A stretch of DNA of 5,643 bases from DATKWV01 sp035529405. Lineage in GTDB: Bacteria; Planctomycetota; Phycisphaerae; Sedimentisphaerales; Anaerobacaceae. The translations under genes were made by a program, and so were the position numbers. Shown piece after piece: positions 5,634 to 5,643 of this stretch. The stretch lies in the NCBI GenBank assembly GCA_035529405.1, contig DATKWV010000016.1, positions 1-5,643 of the forward strand, in the 5' to 3' direction. Below the pieces are notes generated by a model, which saw only the letters and a program-made list of their open reading frames with translations, searched no databases and was not told where the DNA came from. Within the stretch, counting starts at the first letter, position 1. Each line of letters opens with the position of its first letter.

Positions 5634-5643
5634 GCACAAGCTG

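Overview
The window looks like a piece of a free-living, Gram-negative-type bacterial chromosome. The multi-domain beta-helix protein with PKD, jelly-roll and Ig-like modules, the widely spaced genes, and the asparagine synthetase with a Bacteroides-like C-terminal tail would fit a Planctomycetes-related lineage such as the Phycisphaerae/Sedimentisphaerales. That placement is inference; no rRNA or marker gene is present to prove it. There is no sign of phage, transposon, CRISPR or integron structure.

Layout. (1) Bases 1-1814, plus strand: the 3' part of a large secreted or surface beta-helix protein whose start lies outside the window, closed by a strong intrinsic terminator at 1863-1900. (2) Bases 1992-2162, minus strand: a 56-residue, two-helix membrane protein convergent with the first gene. 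It is preceded by a perfect TTGACA/TATAAT promoter whose predicted +1 is the A of its ATG, so its message should be leaderless. (3) Bases 2199-2610: about 410 bp with no convincing gene but several small hairpins, two of which exclude each other, ending in a duplicated T-rich motif just before a good ribosome binding site. (4) Bases 2611-2847, plus: a 78-residue two-helix membrane protein of unknown function. (5) Bases 2848-3166: a noncoding gap with a 12-bp hairpin (probable terminator) and a second structured element that could be part of the next gene's leader. (6) Bases 3167-4315, plus: a protein made only of four CBS motifs (two Bateman modules). (7) Bases 4316-4502: a short gap with a weak terminator and a plausible sigma70 promoter. 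(8) Bases 4503-5633, plus: asnA, ammonia-dependent asparagine synthetase, complete.

The genes do not form one pathway. The three downstream plus-strand genes are each separated by 187-319 bp gaps containing terminator-like hairpins, so they are probably independent units rather than one operon. The only functional thread is speculative: AsnA makes AMP, and CBS modules commonly bind adenine nucleotides. The observations most worth following are the leaderless minus-strand gene with its consensus promoter, the change of a conserved His-Ser pair to Gln-Ala in the AsnA active-site motif, and the structured noncoding stretches in front of the two plus-strand genes at 2611 and 3167.
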